From Ampullaceana balthica (Eukaryota > Mollusca > Gastropoda > Lymnaeidae), in assembly GCA_944989445.1 (NCBI GenBank), contig CALYLW010000164.1:559001-623000 (forward strand): DNA of 64,000 nucleotides, in the 5' to 3' direction. The notes beneath the pieces are model-generated. The model searched no databases. It was not told where the DNA came from and was given only the letters and a program-made list of their open reading frames with translations. The translations under genes were made by a program, and so were the position numbers. How positions within the stretch are numbered: position 1 is the stretch's first letter; every line of letters starts with the position of its first letter. Below, piece after piece: positions 44,432 to 58,621 of this stretch.

Positions 44432-44643
44432 ATACACACATAGACAGACATGTTACACACATAGACAGACATGTTACACACATAGACAGACATGTTACAC
44501 ACATAGACAGACATGTTACACACATAGACAGACATGTTACATACATAGACAGACATGTTACACACATAAACAGACATGTTACACACATAGACAGACATGT
44601 TACACACATAGACAGACATGTTACACACATAGACAGACATGTT
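44432..44643. repeat. 21-bp minisatellite, about 10 copies
   Basis: The unit is ACACACATAGACAGACATGTT, almost invariant. Because 21 is a multiple of three, seven-residue repeats stay open on both strands. Confidence 0.95.
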
Positions 44644-44846
44644 TGGGAAGAAGGAAAGAATTCAATTTGGCTAGCACCCACGCGGGAGAGAAAAAAACAA
44701 CAACACAACAACCGCATGGCGGGACACACGAGACAATGGGAGGCGGTTGAGGGGTGTGCGGGTGGGGGGGGGGAGAGAATGCGGGGGCGGAAGTCTCAGT
44801 AACTACAGAAACAGGTCAGCGCCGAGCCAAACTGTATCGATAAGGC

Positions 44847-44903
44847 GTCACGTGACCCCCCGAGTCATGTGACACGTTTTGATGCCAGCCCCTGTCACGT
44901 GAT
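44847..44903. promoter_or_regulatory. Cluster of three GTCACGTGAC-like E-box sites
   Basis: GTCACGTGAC (44847-44856), GTCATGTGAC (44864-44873) and GTCACGTGAT (44894-44903) lie within 57 bp. These resemble sites bound by the MiT/TFE and USF families of bHLH-zip factors. No adjoining gene is recognised, so promoter function is only a possibility. Confidence 0.3.
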
Positions 44904-44965
44904 TTGGTTAATTTATTGTGTATTGATATTAACGTCATGTTAAAATCAAGTCGCATTTCAAATTA

Positions 44966-44979
44966 TCTCTCTCTCTCTC

Positions 44980-45077
<98 letters not shown>

Positions 45078-45165
45078 CTCTCTCTCTCTCTCTCAATCTC
45101 TCTCTCTCTCTCTCTCTATCTCGTCTCTCTCTCTCTCTCGTCTCTCTCTCGTCTCTCTCTCTTTT
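44966..45165. repeat. (TC)n tract with scattered CGTC interruptions
   Basis: About 200 bp of CT repeats broken by TCGTCTCTC blocks. It accounts for the Arg-Glu repeats in the minus-strand open frame that spans it. Confidence 0.95.
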
Positions 45166-45445
45166 CATCCTCACCCTGCCTCTTTCTCCCCATCCCCTCA
45201 CCACCCACCCCTCCTTGCCACCCACAACCTCTCTGTCTGCATTCCACCCATGATTGAATGAGTGCGAAGCAGAAGAACTCGCCCATTCATGTTCCCAGCT
45301 TCGAGTATTGAATGGTGAAAGGTGAAAGGTGAAAGGTGAATCATTTGCCGTCTGACACTCAGCCCATCGACCAGCCATTAGTGCTATTTTTAGCTCGAAT
45401 CGCGCACACGTCACTTTATGGAGAAGTTTTTCATCCGTATTCTCC

Positions 45446-46215
45446 TCAGTCTGTGTGCATTGTGTCATCTCCTCAGCCTCTGTGTATTGTGTCTTCTCCT
45501 CAGTATGTGTGTATTGTGTCTTCTCCTCAGTCTGTGAGTATTGTGTCTTCTCCTCAGTATGTGTGTATTGTGTCTTCTCCTCAGTCTGTGTGTATTGTGT
45601 CTTCTCCTCAGTATGTGTGTATTGTGTCTTCTCCTCAGTCTGTGTGTATTGTGTCTTCTCCTCAGTCTGTGTGTATTGTGTCATCTCCTCAGTCTGTGTG
45701 TATTGTGTCTTCTCCTCAGTCTGTGTGTATTGTGTCTTCTCCTCAGTCTGTGTGTATTGTGTCTTCTCCTCAGTCTGTGTGTATTGTGTCTTCTCCTCAG
45801 TCTGTGTGTATTGTGTCTTCTCCTCAGTCTGTGTGTATTGTGTCTTCTCCTCAGTCTGTGTGTATTGTGTCTTCTCCTCAGTCTGTGTGTATTGTGTCTT
45901 CTCCTCAGTCTGTGTGTATTGTGTCTTCTCCTCAGTCTGTGTGTATTGTGTCTTCTCCTCAGTCTGTGTGTATTGTGTCTTCTCCTCAGTCTGTGTGTAT
46001 TGTGTCTTCTCCTCAGTCTGTGTGTATTGTGTCTTCTCCCCAGTCTGTGTGCATTGTGTCATCTCCCCAGTCTGTGTGTATTGTGTCTTCTCCCCAGTCT
46101 CTGTGCATTGTGTCATCTCCCCAGTCTGTGTGTATTGTGTCTTCTCCTCAGTCTGTGTGTATTGTGTCTTCTCCTCAGTCTGTGTGTATTGTGTCTTATC
46201 CTCAGTCTTTGATGC
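45446..46215. repeat. 27-bp minisatellite, about 28 copies
   Basis: The unit is CTCCTCAGTCTGTGTGTATT then GTGTCTT. Edge units are more variable (CATCTCC, CAGTATG, CCCCAG). The 27-bp period gives nine-residue repeats on both strands (EEKTQYTQT on minus), so long open frames arise automatically. The array lies next to the TC tract. Confidence 0.95.
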
Positions 46216-46626
46216 ACAAAGACACACAGGCTCACAAGTACACGCGACACGCGTGTCCATAAACAGTCCAGGCGATATTAAAGATAGATGAAAATACGGT
46301 GATAGCTATCACAAATACAATTTAATTTGAAACGTTCAATTTTTTTTAAATGACTTACTCACCAAACCGTTAAATATTTATAACCTAGACACTTCCGGAA
46401 TCGATTTAAAAATGTATTGAATCGATTTTTCAAAAGTTCGCAGTGACAAAGCTGGTATGGTAACTACATATCTGTACTTTGAAGTCACAACAGCATCTCT
46501 GCGGCGTCGCTGTTTCGACTTTGGACTTGAACACCACGCCATGGTCCGGGGGGGGGGATATAATGGCATATTAAGAATTCTATATCAAGGTCATGGTCAA
46601 GTCACCATGCTTACGTCATCACATGT
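46216..46626. other. Unique spacer between two arrays
   Basis: About 400 bp of non-repetitive sequence with a G run near 46550. No coding frame that I recognise. Confidence 0.5.
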
Positions 46627-49600
46627 TGTGAGAAACCACACACACACACACACACACGACTTTCATGCCTAGCTACATACAACTTTCATACCCACACCAC
46701 ACACACAACTTTCATACCCACACACACAACTTTCATACCCACACACACAACTTTCATACCCACACACACACAACTTTCATACCCACACACAGCAACTTTC
46801 ATACCCACCACACACAACTTTCATACCCACGCAACACACAACTTTCACACCCACGCACACACACAACTTTCACACCCACGCACACACACAACTTTCATAC
46901 CCACACACACACACAACTTTCATACCCAATCCACACACAACTTTCATACCCACCACACACACAACTTTCATACCCACACACACACCACACACAACTTTCA
47001 TACCCACGCACACACACAACTTTCATACCCACCCACACACACAACTTTCATACCCACCCACACACACAACTTTCATACCCACGCACACACACAACTTTCA
47101 TACCCTACGCACACACACACATTTCATACCACACACACAACTTTCATACCCACGAACACACAAAACTTTCTCACCCACGCATACACACAACTTGTATACC
47201 CATCCACTCACAACTTTCATACCCACACATACACAACTTTCATACCCCCACACACACACAACTTTCATACCCCCCACACACACAACTTTCATACCCCCCC
47301 ACACACAACTTTCATACCCACACACACACACAAACTTTCATACCCAGACCCACACACAGCTTTCATACCCATCCACACACAACTTTCATACCCATCCACA
47401 CACAGCTTTCATACCCATCCACACACAACTTTCATACCCACACACACAACTTTCATACCCACCCACAACTTTCATACCCACACACACACACAACTTTCAT
47501 ACCCACACACACACACAACTTTCATACCCAACCACACACAACTTTCATACCCACACACACACAACTTTCTTACCCACACACAAAGACACAACTTTCAAAC
47601 CCACACACACACACAACTTTCATACCCACACACAAACACGCAACTTTCATACCCACACACACACAACTTTCATACCCACACACACACAACTTTCATACCC
47701 ACACACACACACACACAACTTTCATACCCAGACCCACACATAGCTTTTATAACCATCCACACACAGCTTTCATATCCATCCACACACAGCTTTCATACCC
47801 ACACACACACAACTTTCATACCCACACACACACACCTTTCATACCCACACACAAACACACAACTTTCATACCCACACACACACAACTTTCATACCCACAT
47901 ACAAACACACAACTTTCATACCCACACACACACAACTTTCATACCCACACACACACAACTTTCATACCAACACACACACAACTTTCATACCCACATACAA
48001 ACACACAACTTTCATACCCACATACAAACACACAACTTTCATACCCACACACACACACAACTTTCATACCCACATACAAACACGCAACTTTCATACCCAC
48101 ACACACACAACTTTCATACCCACACACACACAACTTTCATACCCACACACACACAACTTTCATACCCACACACACACAACTTTCATACCCACACACACAC
48201 AACTTTCATACCCACCACACACAACTTTCATACCCACACACACACAACTTTCATACCCACACACACACACACAACTTTCATACCCACACACACACAACTT
48301 TCATACCCCACACACACACAACTTTCATACCCACACACACACAACTTTCATACCCCCCACACACACAACTTTCATACCCACACACACACAACTTTCATAC
48401 ACCACACACTCAAACACCACAACAACTTTCACACCCACACACACACACAACTTTTCATACCCACCACACACAACTTTCATACCCACACACACACAACTTT
48501 CATACCCCCACACACACACACAACTTTCATACCCCCACACACACACAACTTTCATACCCCACACACACAACTTTCATACCCACACACACACACACAACTT
48601 TCATACCCACACACACACACAGCTTTCATACCCATCCACACACAACTTTCATACCCACCACACACAGCTTTCATACCCACCACACACAACTTTCATACCC
48701 ACACACACAACTTTCATACCCACCACAACTTTCATACCCACACACACACAACTTTCATACCCACACACACACACAACTTTCATACCCAACCACACACAAC
48801 TTTCATACCCACACACACACAACTTTCATACCCACACACAAAGACACAACTTTCAAACCCACACACACACACACAACTTTCATACCCACACACAAACACG
48901 CAACTTTCATACCCACACACACACAACTTTCATACCCACACACACACAACTTTCATACCCACACACACACACACAACTTTCATACCCACACACACACAAC
49001 TTTCATACCCACCACACACACTTTCATATCCACCACACACACTTTCATACCCACACACACACAACTTTCATACCCACACACACACACTTTCATACCCACA
49101 CACACACAACTTTCATACCCACACACACACAACTTTCATACCCACATACAAACACACAACTTTCATACCCACACACACACAACTTTCATACCCACACACA
49201 CACAACTTTCATACCACACACACACAACTTTCATACCCACAACAAACACACAACTTTCATACCCACATACAAACACACAACTTTCATACCCACACACACA
49301 CACAACTTTCATACCCACACACAAACACGCAACTTTCATACCCACACACACACAACTTTCATACCCACACACACACAACTTTCATACACACACACACACA
49401 CACAACTTTCATACCCACACACACACAACACACACACACACAACTTTCATACCCACACACACACAACTTTCATACCCACACACACACAACTTTCATACCC
49501 ACACACACACAACTTTCATACCCACACACACACAACTTTCATACCCACACACACACACAACTTTCATACCCACATACAAACACACAACTTTCATACCCAA

Positions 49601-52600
49601 CCACACACAACTTTTATACCACACACACAACTTTCATACCGACACACACACAACTTTCATACCCACACACAAACACACAACTTTCATACCCACACACAAA
49701 GACACAACTTTCAAACCCACACACACACACACAACTTTCATACCCACACACAAACACGCAACTTTCATACCCACACACACACACAACTTTCATACCCACA
49801 CACACACACACACAACTTTCATACCCAGACCCACACATAGCTTTTATAACCACCACACACACTTTCATACCATCCACACACAGCTTTCATACCCACACAC
49901 ACACAACTTTCATACCCACACACACACACACTTTCATACCCACACACAAACACACAACTTTCATACCCACACACACACAACTTTCATACCCACATACAAA
50001 CACACAACTTTCATACCACACACACACACAACTTTCATACCCACACACACACAACTTTCATACCACACACACACACAACTTTCATACCCACACACAAACA
50101 CACAACTTTCATACCCACATACAAACACGCAACTTTCATACCCACACACACACAACTTTCATACCCACACACACACAACTTTCATACCCACACACACACA
50201 ACTTTCATACCCACACACACACACAACTTTCATACCCACATACACACACACAACTTTCATACCCACACACACACAACTTTCATACCCACATACAACACAC
50301 ACAACTTTCATACCCAACCACACACAACTTTTATACCACACACACAACATACCGACACACACACAACTTTCATACCCACACACAAACACACAACTTTCAT
50401 ACCCACACACAAACACACAACTTTCATACCCACACACACACACACACAACTTTCATACCACACACACACACGCAACTTTCATACCCACACACACACAACT
50501 TTCATACCCACACACACAACACACACACACAACTTTCATACCCACAACACACACACAACTTTCATACCCACACACACACAACTTTCATACCCACACACAC
50601 ACACAACTTTCATACCCACATACAAACACACAACTTTCATACCCACACACACACAACTTTCATACCACACACACACACACAACTTTCATACCCACACACA
50701 CACAACTTTCATACCCACACACACACAACTTTCATACCCACACACAACACACAACTTTCAAACCCACACACACACACACAACTTTCATACCCACACACAA
50801 ACACACAACTTTCATACCCACACACACACAACTTTCATACCCACACACACACAACTTTCATACCCACACACACACACACAACTTTATACCCATCACACAC
50901 AACTCACACACAACACACACACTTTCATACCACACACACACACACACAACTTTCATACCCACATACAAACACACAACTTTCATACCCACACACACACAAC
51001 TTTCATACCCACACACAACACAACTTTCATACACACACACACACAACCCACACACACAACTTTCATACCCACACACACACAACTTTCATACCCACACACA
51101 CACAACTTTCATACCCACACACACACACAACTTTCATACCCACATACAAACACACAACTTTCATACCCACACACACACAACTTTCATACCCACATACAAA
51201 CACACAACTTTCATACCCAACCACACACAACTTTTATACCGACACACACAACTTTTATACCACACACACACAACTTTCATACCCACACACAAACACACAA
51301 CTTTCAAACCCACACACACACACACAACTTTCATACCCACACACAAACACACAACTTTCATACCCACACACAAACACACAACTTTCAAACCCACACACAC
51401 ACACACAACTTTCATACCCACACACAACACACACAACTTTCATACCCACACACACACACATCATACCACACACACACAACTTTCATACCCACACACACAC
51501 ACACTTTCATACCCACATACAACACACAACTTTCATACCCACACACACACAACTTTCATACCCACACACACACACAACTTTCATACCCACATACAAACAC
51601 ACAACTTTCATACCCACACACACACAACTTTCATACCCACATACAAACACACAACTTTCATACCCAACCACACACAACTTTCATACCCACACACACACAA
51701 CTTTCATACCCACACACAAAGACACAACTTTCAAACCCACACACACACACACACAACTTTCATACCCACACACAAACACGCAACTTTCATACCCACACAC
51801 ACACAACTTTCATACCCACACACACACACAACTTTCATACCCACATACAAACACACAACTTTCATACCCAACACACACACAACTTTTATACCGACACACA
51901 CAACTTTTATACCGACACACACACAACTTTCATACCCACACACAAACACGCAACTTTCATACCCACACACAAAGACACAACTTTCAAACCCACACACACA
52001 CACACAACTTTCATACCCACACACAAACACGCAACTTTCATACCCACACACACACAACTTTCATACCCACACACACACACACACAACTTTCATACCCAGA
52101 CCCACACAAGCTTTTATAACCATCCACACACAGCTTTCATATCCATCCACACACAGCTTTCATACCCACACACACACAACTTTCATACCCACACACACAC
52201 ACCTTTCATACCCACACACAAACACACAACTTTCATACCCACACACACACAACTTTCATACCCACATACAAACACACAACTTTCATACCCACACACACAC
52301 AACTTTCATACCCACACACACACAACTTTCATACCAACACACACACAACTTTCATACCCACATACAAACACACAACTTTCATACCCACATACAAACACGC
52401 AACTTTCATACCCACACACACACAACTTTCATACCCACACACACACAACTTTCATACCCACACACACACAACTTTCATACCCACACACACACACACAACT
52501 TTCATACCCACATACAAACACACAAACTTTCATACCCACACACACACAACTTTCATACCCACATACAAACACACAACTTTCATACCCAACCACACACAAC

Positions 52601-55600
52601 TTTTATACCGACACACACAACTTTTATACCGACACACACACAACTTTCATACCCACACACAAACACGCAACTTTCATACCCACACACAAAGACACAACTT
52701 TCAAACCCACACACACACACACACAACTTTCATACCCACACACAAACACGCAACTTTCATACCCACACACACACAACTTTCATACCCACACACACAACTT
52801 TCATACCCACACACACACAACTTTCATACCCACATACAAACACACAACTTTCATACCCACACACACACAACTTTCATACCCACACACACACACAACTTTC
52901 ATACCCACATACAAACACACAACTTTCATACCCACACACACACAACTTTCATTACCACATACAAACACACAACTTTCATACCCAACACACACAACTTTCA
53001 TACCCACACACACACAACTTTCATACCCACACACAAAGACACAACTTTCAAACCCACACACACACACACACAACTTTCATACCCACACACAAACACGCAA
53101 CTTTCATACCCACACACACACAACTTTCATACCCACACACACACAACTTTCATACCCACACACACACACACAACTTTTATACCCATCCACACACAACTTT
53201 CATTTCCACACAATCCACACACAACTTTCATTTCCACACACACACACACACAACTTTCATACCCACATACAAACACGCAACTTTCATACCCACACACACA
53301 CAACTTTCATACCCACACACAAACAACTTTCATACACACACACACAACTTTCATACCCACACACACACAACTTTCATACCCACACACACACAACTTTCAT
53401 ACCCACACACACACAACTTTCATACCCACACACACACACAACTTTCATACCCACATACAAACACAAAACTTTCATACCCACACACACACAACTTTCATAC
53501 CCACATACAAACACACAACTTTCATACCCAACCACACACAACTTTTATACCGACACACACAACTTTTATACCGACACACACACAACTTTCATACCCACAC
53601 ACAAAGACACAACTTTCAAACCCACACACACACACACAACTTTCATACCCACACACAAACACGCAACTTTCATACCCACAAACAAAGACACAACTTTCAA
53701 ACCCACACACACACACACAACTTTCATACCCACACACAAACACGCAACTTTCATACCCACACACACACACATTTTTCATACCCACACACACAACTTTCAT
53801 ACCCACACACACACAACTTTCATACCCACATACAAACACACAACTTTCATACCCACACACACACAACTTTCATACCCACACACACACACAACTTTCATAC
53901 CCACATACAAACACACAACTTTCATACCCACACACACACAACTTTCATACCCACATACAAACACACAACTTTCATACCCAACCACACACAACTTTCATAC
54001 CCACACACACACAACTTTCATACCCACACACAAAGACACAACTTTCAAACCCACACACACACACACACAACTTTCATACCCACACACAAACACGCAACTT
54101 TCATACCCACACACACACAACTTTCATACCCACACACACACACAACTTTCATACCCACATACAAACACACAACTTTCATACCCAACCACACACAACTTTT
54201 ATACCGACACACACAACTTTTATACCGACACACACACAACTTTCATACCCACACACAAACACGCAACTTTCATACCCACACACAAAGACACAACTTTCAA
54301 ACCCACACACACACACACAACTTTCATACCCACACACAAACACGCAACTTTCATACCCACACACACACAACTTTCATACCCACACACACACACACACAAC
54401 TTTCATACCCAGACCCACACATAGCTTTTATAACCATCCACACACAGCTTTCATACCATCCACACACAGCTTTCATACCCACACACACACAACTTTCATA
54501 CCCACACACACACACCTTTCATACCCACACACAAACACACAACTTTCATACCCACACACACACAACTTTCATACCCACATACAAACACACAACTTTCATA
54601 CCCACACACACACAACTTTCATACCCACACACACACAACTTTCATACCAACACACACACAACTTTCATACCCACATACAAACACACAACTTTCATACCCA
54701 CATACAAACACGCAACTTTCATACCCACACACACACAACTTTCATACCCACACACACACAACTTTCATACCCACACACACACAACTTTCATACCCACACA
54801 CACACACACAACTTTCATACCCACATACAAACACAAAACTTTCATACCCACACACACACAACTTTCATACCCACATACAACACACACAACTTTCATACCC
54901 AACCACACACAACTTTTATACCGACACACACAACTTTTATACCGACACACACACAACTTTCATACCCACACACAAACACGCAACTTTCATACCCACACAC
55001 AAAGACACAACTTTCAAACCCACACACACACACACACAACTTTCATACCCACACACAAACACGCAACTTTCATACCCACACACACACAACTTTCATACCC
55101 ACACACACAACTTTCATACCCACACACACACAACTTTCATACCCACATACAAACACACAACTTTCATACCCACACACACACAACGTTCATACCCACACAC
55201 ACACACAACTTTCATACCCACATACAAACACACAACTTTCATACCCACACACACACAACTTTCATTACCACATACAAACACACAACTTTCATACCCAACC
55301 ACACACAACTTTCATACCCACACACACACAACTTTCATACCCACACACAAAGACACAACTTTCAAACCCACACACACACACAACTTTCATACCCACACAC
55401 AAACACGCAACTTTCATACCCACACACACACAACTTTCATACCCACACACACACAACTTTCATACCCACACACACACACAACTTTTATACCCATCCACAC
55501 ACAACTTTCATCCACACAATCCACACACAACTTTCATACACACACACACACACACACAACTTTCATACCCACATACAAACACGCAACTTTCATACCCACA

Positions 55601-56625
55601 CACACACAACTTTCATACCCACACACAAACAACTTTCATACACACACACACAACTTTCATACCCACACACACACAACTTTCATACCCACACACACACAAC
55701 TTTCATACCCACACACACACAACTTTCATACCCACACACACACACAACTTTCATACCCACATACAAACACAAAACCTTCATACCCACACACACACAACTT
55801 TCATACCCACATACAAACACACAACTTTCATACCCAACCACACACAACTTTTATACCGACACACACAACTTTTATACCGACACACACACAACTTTCATAC
55901 CCACACACAAAGACACAACTTTCAAACCCACACACACACACACAACTTTCATACCCACACACAAACACGCAACTTTCATACCCACACACAAAGACACAAC
56001 TTTCAAACCCACACACACACACACAACTTTCATACCCACACACAAACACGCAACTTTCATACCCACACACACACAACTTTCATACCCACACACACAACTT
56101 TCATACCCACACACACACAACTTTCATACCCACATACAAACACACAACTTTCATACCCACACACACACAACTTTCATACCCACACACACACACAACTTTC
56201 ATACCCACATACAAACACACAACTTTCATACCCACACACACACAACTTTCATACCCACATACAAACACACAACTTTCATACCCAACCACACACAACTTTC
56301 ATACCCACACACACACAACTTTCATACCCACACACAAAGACACAACTTTCAAACCCACACACACACACACAACTTTCATACCCACACACAAACACGCAAC
56401 TTTCATACCCACACACACACAACTTTCATACCCACACACACACAACTTTCATACCCACACACACACACACAACTTTTATACCCATCCACACACAACTTTC
56501 ATACCCACACACACACAACTTTTATACCCATCCACACACAACTTTTATACCCATCCACACACAACTTTTATACCCATCCACACACAACTTTTATACCCAT
56601 CCACACACAACTTTCATACCCATTT
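46627..56625. repeat. ~10-kb CA-rich minisatellite with higher-order structure
   Basis: Several hundred units of about 20-26 bp, each an ACAACTTTCATACCCA core plus a variable (CA)n. Variant units (CATACAAACACACAAC, CAAAGACACAACTTTCAAAC, CAACTTTTATACCGACAC, CAAACACGCAAC) occur in a fixed order. The marker AGACCCACACATAGCTTTTA recurs at about 47731, 49828, 52099 and 54412, and the block CCCAACCACACACAACTTTT at 51216, 51867, 52585, 53527, 54181, 54898 and 55833. This shows a 2.1-2.3-kb higher-order unit. The plus-strand unit has no TAA, TAG or TGA, so the 3329-codon open frame is not evidence for a protein. Confidence 0.95.
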
Positions 56626-56734
56626 CCGGACAAACATTTACAGACTGGAAATGACTGATCCCCGCTTGATGTTAAACTGGTTGATGTGGTTGGGGTTGGT
56701 GTGAACTCGGCACGTGAATGTAATGTAAACAAGA

Positions 56735-56966
56735 GCAGACGGATAATACATATGCTTATATATAGATAAACTAAAAAGTTCAATAATTTAATAACGGTAC
56801 ATTTGATCGATCTGAAATTTTGATGCAATGCATTGTCATTCAAGATCTATCTGTGGTAAAATTTTGAGATCTCTAGGACGATCAGAAGTGGTTTCATCTT
56901 ACGTTGGCAGATTTGAAAAATTGTGGACAAACAGGTACGAAAGTGAGTTAATAAAAACGTGGTAAT
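56735..56966 (+). repeat. Family A-like repeat, subtype C (first copy)
   Basis: It shares TAACGGTACATTTGATCGAT, CTGAAATTTTGATGCAATGC and a GAGTTAATAAAAACGTGG ending with family A, but the middle (CAAGATCTATCTGTGGTAAA) differs. A second copy lies at 57440-57690. Confidence 0.7.
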
Positions 56967-57312
56967 AATAAATAGAAGTAAAAAAAATATTTTTAAAAAC
57001 CACGTTTATATAAGCGGACTAAAAAGAAGAACATAATTTAAAACTTATAAGTTCAAGTACTTTCATTTAATATGACTAAAAACGTGCGGCCGGCGCTAAT
57101 GAGATGTAACATATGCAGCTCACTCATTCTCTCACTTATGATCTATCTTTTGCCTTCTAAATTAGAAATCTTTAATTTTTATACAAAACACCCTCGTTTT
57201 TTAGTCATATCAAATCAAAGTACTTGAACTTATAAGTTTTAAATTATTTTCTTCTTTTTAGTCCGCTTATAAAAACGTGGTTTTTAAACATCTTTTTTTA
57301 CTTCTATTTATT
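56967..57312. mobile_element. Foldback element with ~118-bp inverted arms
   Basis: The left arm (56967-57084) and right arm (57195-57312) are reverse complements: AAATAGAAGTAAAAAAAATA, CCACGTTTATATAAGCGGAC and AAACTTATAAGTTCAAGTAC on the left, their complements on the right. About 110 bp lies between. A partial third copy of the outer arm follows at 57316-57380. Most of the element is inverted repeat, so the transcript would form a long hairpin. Confidence 0.85.
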
Positions 57313-57439
57313 TTATTGTTTTTAGTCCACTTATAACAACCTGGTTTTTAAAATATTTTTTACCTCTATTTATTTTACCAAACACCTCACAAGCGCCCGC
57401 CCAACATTTTAAAAACATTGTGATGTGGTCACGGGGTGA

Positions 57440-57690
57440 ACTCACGGATGTCAACAAAAGCCGACGGTACAGATGCTTATATATAGACTATAGATAAACT
57501 AAAAGTTCAATAATATAATAACGGTACATTCGATCGATCTGAAATTTTGATACAATGCATTGTCATCCAAGATCTATCTGTGGTAAAATTTTCAGATCTC
57601 TAGGACCATCAGAAGTGGTTCAATTTTACGTTGGCAGATTTGAAAAAATCTTGGACAAACCAACAAAACAACAAACAGGAACGAAAGCGA
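57440..57690 (+). repeat. Family A-like repeat, subtype C (second copy)
   Basis: Near-duplicate of 56735-56966 (GATCGATCTGAAATTTTGAT, CAAGATCTATCTGTGGTAAA, TTACGTTGGCAGATTTGAAA), ending GCGAGTTAAT directly before a family A copy. Confidence 0.75.
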
Positions 57691-57699
57691 GTTAATAAA

Positions 57700-58206
57700 A
57701 AAAACAAAACCCGTAAAAACAAAGTTTTTGACTATAAATCCCTTATATATGAGACATAACTAAAAGTATTGATTATGTTCAAACGCGACAAATATTTTAC
57801 AGACTGAATCTGGGGAAAGGTCTTGTCACCGATCGCTGGACCGTGCTCAGCGTGACACGCAAAATGTAAACAAAAGCACGCTAGTACACCTGGTTAAAAC
57901 ACGAGATGTGTTCACCTATGGCTGGGGTGAAGTCAAGTGACCCGTAAAATGTAAACGATAGCGACCGCTACATATAGTTTATATAGATAAACTAAACATG
58001 CATTAATTTAATAACTGTACGTTCGATCGATCTGAATTTTTGATACGATGCATTTTTAGGTGACACGGATCCGTGTGCCGAATTTCAGCTTGATGGCATG
58101 ACGGGAAGTGGGTCATTTTTTACTTTTGTTTTTCCGCGGTGCCCGCCCAAGACCGACTGAGAGACAGAGAGACAGAGACGGCGGTGAAGTTAATATAAGG
58201 GATTTA
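57700..58206 (+). repeat. Dispersed repeat family A, full forward copy
   Basis: It starts CAAAACCCGTAAAAACAAAG and ends GAAGTTAATATAAGGGATTT. It carries the landmarks of the 30.2-31.8 kb units, and here the inner GTAAAATGTAAAC block is present twice. It follows subtype C head to tail. Confidence 0.85.
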
Positions 58207-58473
58207 AAAACGTGGTAAAATAAAAAGGAAGTAGGCACGGCAATGAAGCAATTATGCCGAAGAAGATGTTCATTGCAAGAAAAGCAGATATAGAAGTGGG
58301 CATATAAATGATTGATGGAAATGGCGTTTTAGAGAACCTTGAGTCAAGAGACAAATCATGGATCAAAGCATTTATACCTCATGTGAATTAAAGTCAGTAC
58401 CTATCATAATTGATGAACTTCTTAGGTTTGGGCACTCAGAGAGATTATACTCATGAAAACCTATCTATCTTCT

Positions 58474-58621
<148 letters not shown>

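Noticed and set aside
44935..46262. Long overlapping open frames on both strands (441 codons minus, about 300 plus)
   Set aside because: A 27-bp unit repeated ~28 times and a TC tract keep frames open on both strands. Both strands being open with nine-residue repeats is the pattern of composition, not selection.
46627..56625. CRISPR array
   Set aside because: Units vary in length and the spacers are just CA repeats; the genome is eukaryotic and no cas genes are present. The same applies to all other arrays here.
46665..56654. A 3329-codon open reading frame (His/Thr/Pro-rich)
   Set aside because: The tandem unit has no stop trinucleotide on the plus strand in any frame, so openness is automatic. 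Units vary in length and shift frame freely (TTFIPT, LSYPH and NFHTH alternate), and there is no domain, signal or flanking gene structure.
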